A stretch of DNA of 6,411 bases. Source: an uncultured Collinsella sp. (GTDB lineage: Bacteria; Actinomycetota; Coriobacteriia; Coriobacteriales; Coriobacteriaceae). Within the stretch, counting starts at the first letter, position 1; every line of letters starts with the position of its first letter. A program made the translations under genes and the position numbers. Below are positions 4,924 through 6,411 of this stretch, in pieces. The stretch is from contig CAUDYH010000075.1 of assembly GCA_958453575.1 (NCBI GenBank), positions 1-6,411 on the forward strand, read 5' to 3'. The notes below the pieces were generated by a model, which saw nothing but the letters and a program-made list of their open reading frames with translations, ran no database searches and was not told where the DNA came from.

Positions 4924-6411
4924 ATGAGTAAGATTCTTGGTATCGACCTTGGTACTACTAACTCCGCAATGGCCGTCCTCGAGGGCGGTTCTCCGACCAT
5001 TATCGTGAACGCCGAGGGCGGCCGCACCACCCCGTCTGTCGTGGGCTTCCGTGCTGACGGCGACCGCGTCGTGGGTAAGGCCGCTAAGAACCAGGCGGTC
5101 ACCAACCCCAAGAACACCGTGTTCTCCATCAAGCGCTTCATGGGCCGCAAGTACTCCGAGTGCACCTCCGAGATCAAGACCGTGCCGTATGAGGTCAAGG
5201 AGGGCCAGGGTGGCCGTGCCGTCGTCGATATCGAGGGCAAGGATTATACCGCCGAGCAGGTGAGCGCCATGACGCTCGCAAAGATGAAGGCCGACGCCGA
5301 GAAGTATCTGGGCGAGACCGTCACCGACGCCGTCATCACCGTCCCGGCCTACTTCAACGACGCCCAGCGTCAGGCCACCAAGGACGCCGGCAAGATCGCC
5401 GGCCTCAACGTCAAGCGTATCGTCAACGAGCCGACCGCTGCTGCTCTGGCCTATGGCCTGGACAAGCAGGGCACCGACCAGCGCATTCTGGTCTTCGACC
5501 TGGGCGGCGGCACCTTCGACGTCTCCATCCTCGACCTCGCTGACGGCGTGTTTGAGGTTCTGTCCACCTCGGGCGACAACCACCTGGGCGGCGACGACTG
5601 GGATCAGCGCGTCATCGACTGGATGGCCGATAAGTTCCAGCAGGAGAACGGTGTCGACCTGCGTCAGGACCCCATGGCCCTGCAGCGTCTGAAGGAGGCC
5701 GCCGAGAACGCCAAGAAGGAGCTCTCCGCAGCCCAGCAGTCCACCATCAACCTGCCGTTCATCACCATGAACCAGTCTGGCCCGCTGCACCTCAACTACA
5801 CGCTGACCCGCGCCGAGTTCGAGAAGATCACCCGCGACCTGCTCGAGCGCTGCAAGCAGCCTGTCACCAACGCCCTGCGCGACGCCAAGCTTAAGCTCTC
5901 CGATCTGACCGAGGTCATCCTCGTCGGCGGCTCCACCCGTATGCCCGCCGTCCAGGAGCTCGTCAAGACCATGACCGGCAAGCAGCCCAACATGTCCGTG
6001 AACCCCGACGAGGTCGTTGCCGACGGCGCTGCCGTCCAGGGCGGCGTGCTCACCGGCGACGTCGAGGGCATCCTGCTGCTCGACGTTACCCCGCTGTCGC
6101 TGGGCGTCGAGACCATGGGCGGCATCATGACCAAGATGATCGACCGCAACACCACGATCCCGACCTCCAAGACCGAGGTCTACTCCACCGCTGCCGACAA
6201 CCAGACCAGCGTCGAGATCAACGTGCTCCAGGGCGAGCGCGAGCTTGCCCGCGACAACAAGTCGCTCGGTAAGTTCCAGCTGACCGGTATCCCGGCTGCC
6301 CGCCGCGGCGTGCCGCAGATCGAGGTCACCTTCGACATCGACGCCAACGGTATCGTCAAGGTCTCCGCTAAGGACAAGGGCACCGGCAAGGAGCAGCAGA
6401 TCACCATTTCC
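4924..6411 (+). CDS. dnaK: Chaperone DnaK (Hsp70), 3' end outside the window
   Basis: ATP-driven chaperone that binds unfolded proteins with DnaJ and GrpE. The 496 codons seen contain the whole nucleotide-binding domain (about 1-380): IDLGTTNS (7-14), [20 protein letters not shown] (139-158), [15 protein letters not shown] (167-181), [13 protein letters not shown] (191-203, with T197 matching catalytic T199 of E. coli) and [11 protein letters not shown] (331-341). The linker [13 protein letters not shown] (384-396) and most of the beta substrate-binding domain follow (to 496). The helical lid, roughly 120-140 residues, would lie beyond the right edge. Residue 15 is Ala where many DnaKs have Cys. 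Between MGR (73-75) and EGKDYT (104-109) there are about 22 residues more than I recall in Bacillus or mycobacterial DnaK. Codon use is strongly biased to C/G-ending codons, as for a highly expressed gene. grpE and dnaJ may follow downstream but are not visible. Confidence 0.98.
   Translation, partial: MSKILGIDLGTTNSAMAVLEGGSPTIIVNAEGGRTTPSVVGFRADGDRVVGKAAKNQAVTNPKNTVFSIKRFMGRKYSECTSEIKTVPYEVKEGQGGRAVVDIEGKDYTAEQVSAMTLAKMKADAEKYLGETVTDAVITVPAYFNDAQRQATKDAGKIAGLNVKRIVNEPTAAALAYGLDKQGTDQRILVFDLGGGTFDVSILDLADGVFEVLSTSGDNHLGGDDWDQRVIDWMADKFQQENGVDLRQDPMALQRLKEAAENAKKELSAAQQSTINLPFITMNQSGPLHLNYTLTRAEFEKITRDLLERCKQPVTNALRDAKLKLSDLTEVILVGGSTRMPAVQELVKTMTGKQPNMSVNPDEVVADGAAVQGGVLTGDVEGILLLDVTPLSLGVETMGGIMTKMIDRNTTIPTSKTEVYSTAADNQTSVEINVLQGERELARDNKSLGKFQLTGIPAARRGVPQIEVTFDIDANGIVKVSAKDKGTGKEQQITIS

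Overview
The window looks like chromosomal DNA from a high-GC anaerobic gut actinobacterium of the Coriobacteriia. A Collinsella-like organism is my best guess; this rests on gene order, codon use and protein style, not on a database match. Nothing in it looks like phage, plasmid or a defence island.

Positions 1-3875 (+ strand) hold a compact de novo NAD operon: nadA (quinolinate synthase), nadB (L-aspartate oxidase, short form), nadC (quinolinate phosphoribosyltransferase) and a NiaR-type nicotinate-responsive repressor. Together NadB, NadA and NadC convert aspartate and dihydroxyacetone phosphate to nicotinate mononucleotide, and NiaR probably shuts the operon down when the niacin vitamer is available. 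nadB-nadC and nadC-niaR are tightly coupled (3-nt gap and 1-nt overlap). nadA and nadB are separated by 56 nt that hold a 35-bp near-perfect palindrome.

Positions 3876-4079 hold a 67-bp stem-loop repeat-like element and a bidirectional terminator between the convergent nad operon and a ferredoxin gene. Positions 4080-4265 (- strand) encode a small 2[4Fe-4S] ferredoxin.

Positions 4266-4923 are a 658-bp non-coding region between the divergent ferredoxin and dnaK genes. It contains a possible ferredoxin promoter, a minus-strand terminator-like hairpin, a degenerate tandem array with an exact 62-bp period (about 4469-4668), an AT-rich probable dnaK promoter region and a GC-rich hairpin in the dnaK leader.

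Positions 4924-6411 (+ strand) carry the first 496 codons of dnaK (Hsp70), cut off by the window edge. The coding content is ordinary. The items worth a second look are the three repeat or palindrome elements, the DnaK N-terminal insert, the shortened NadB and the unexplained control of dnaK.
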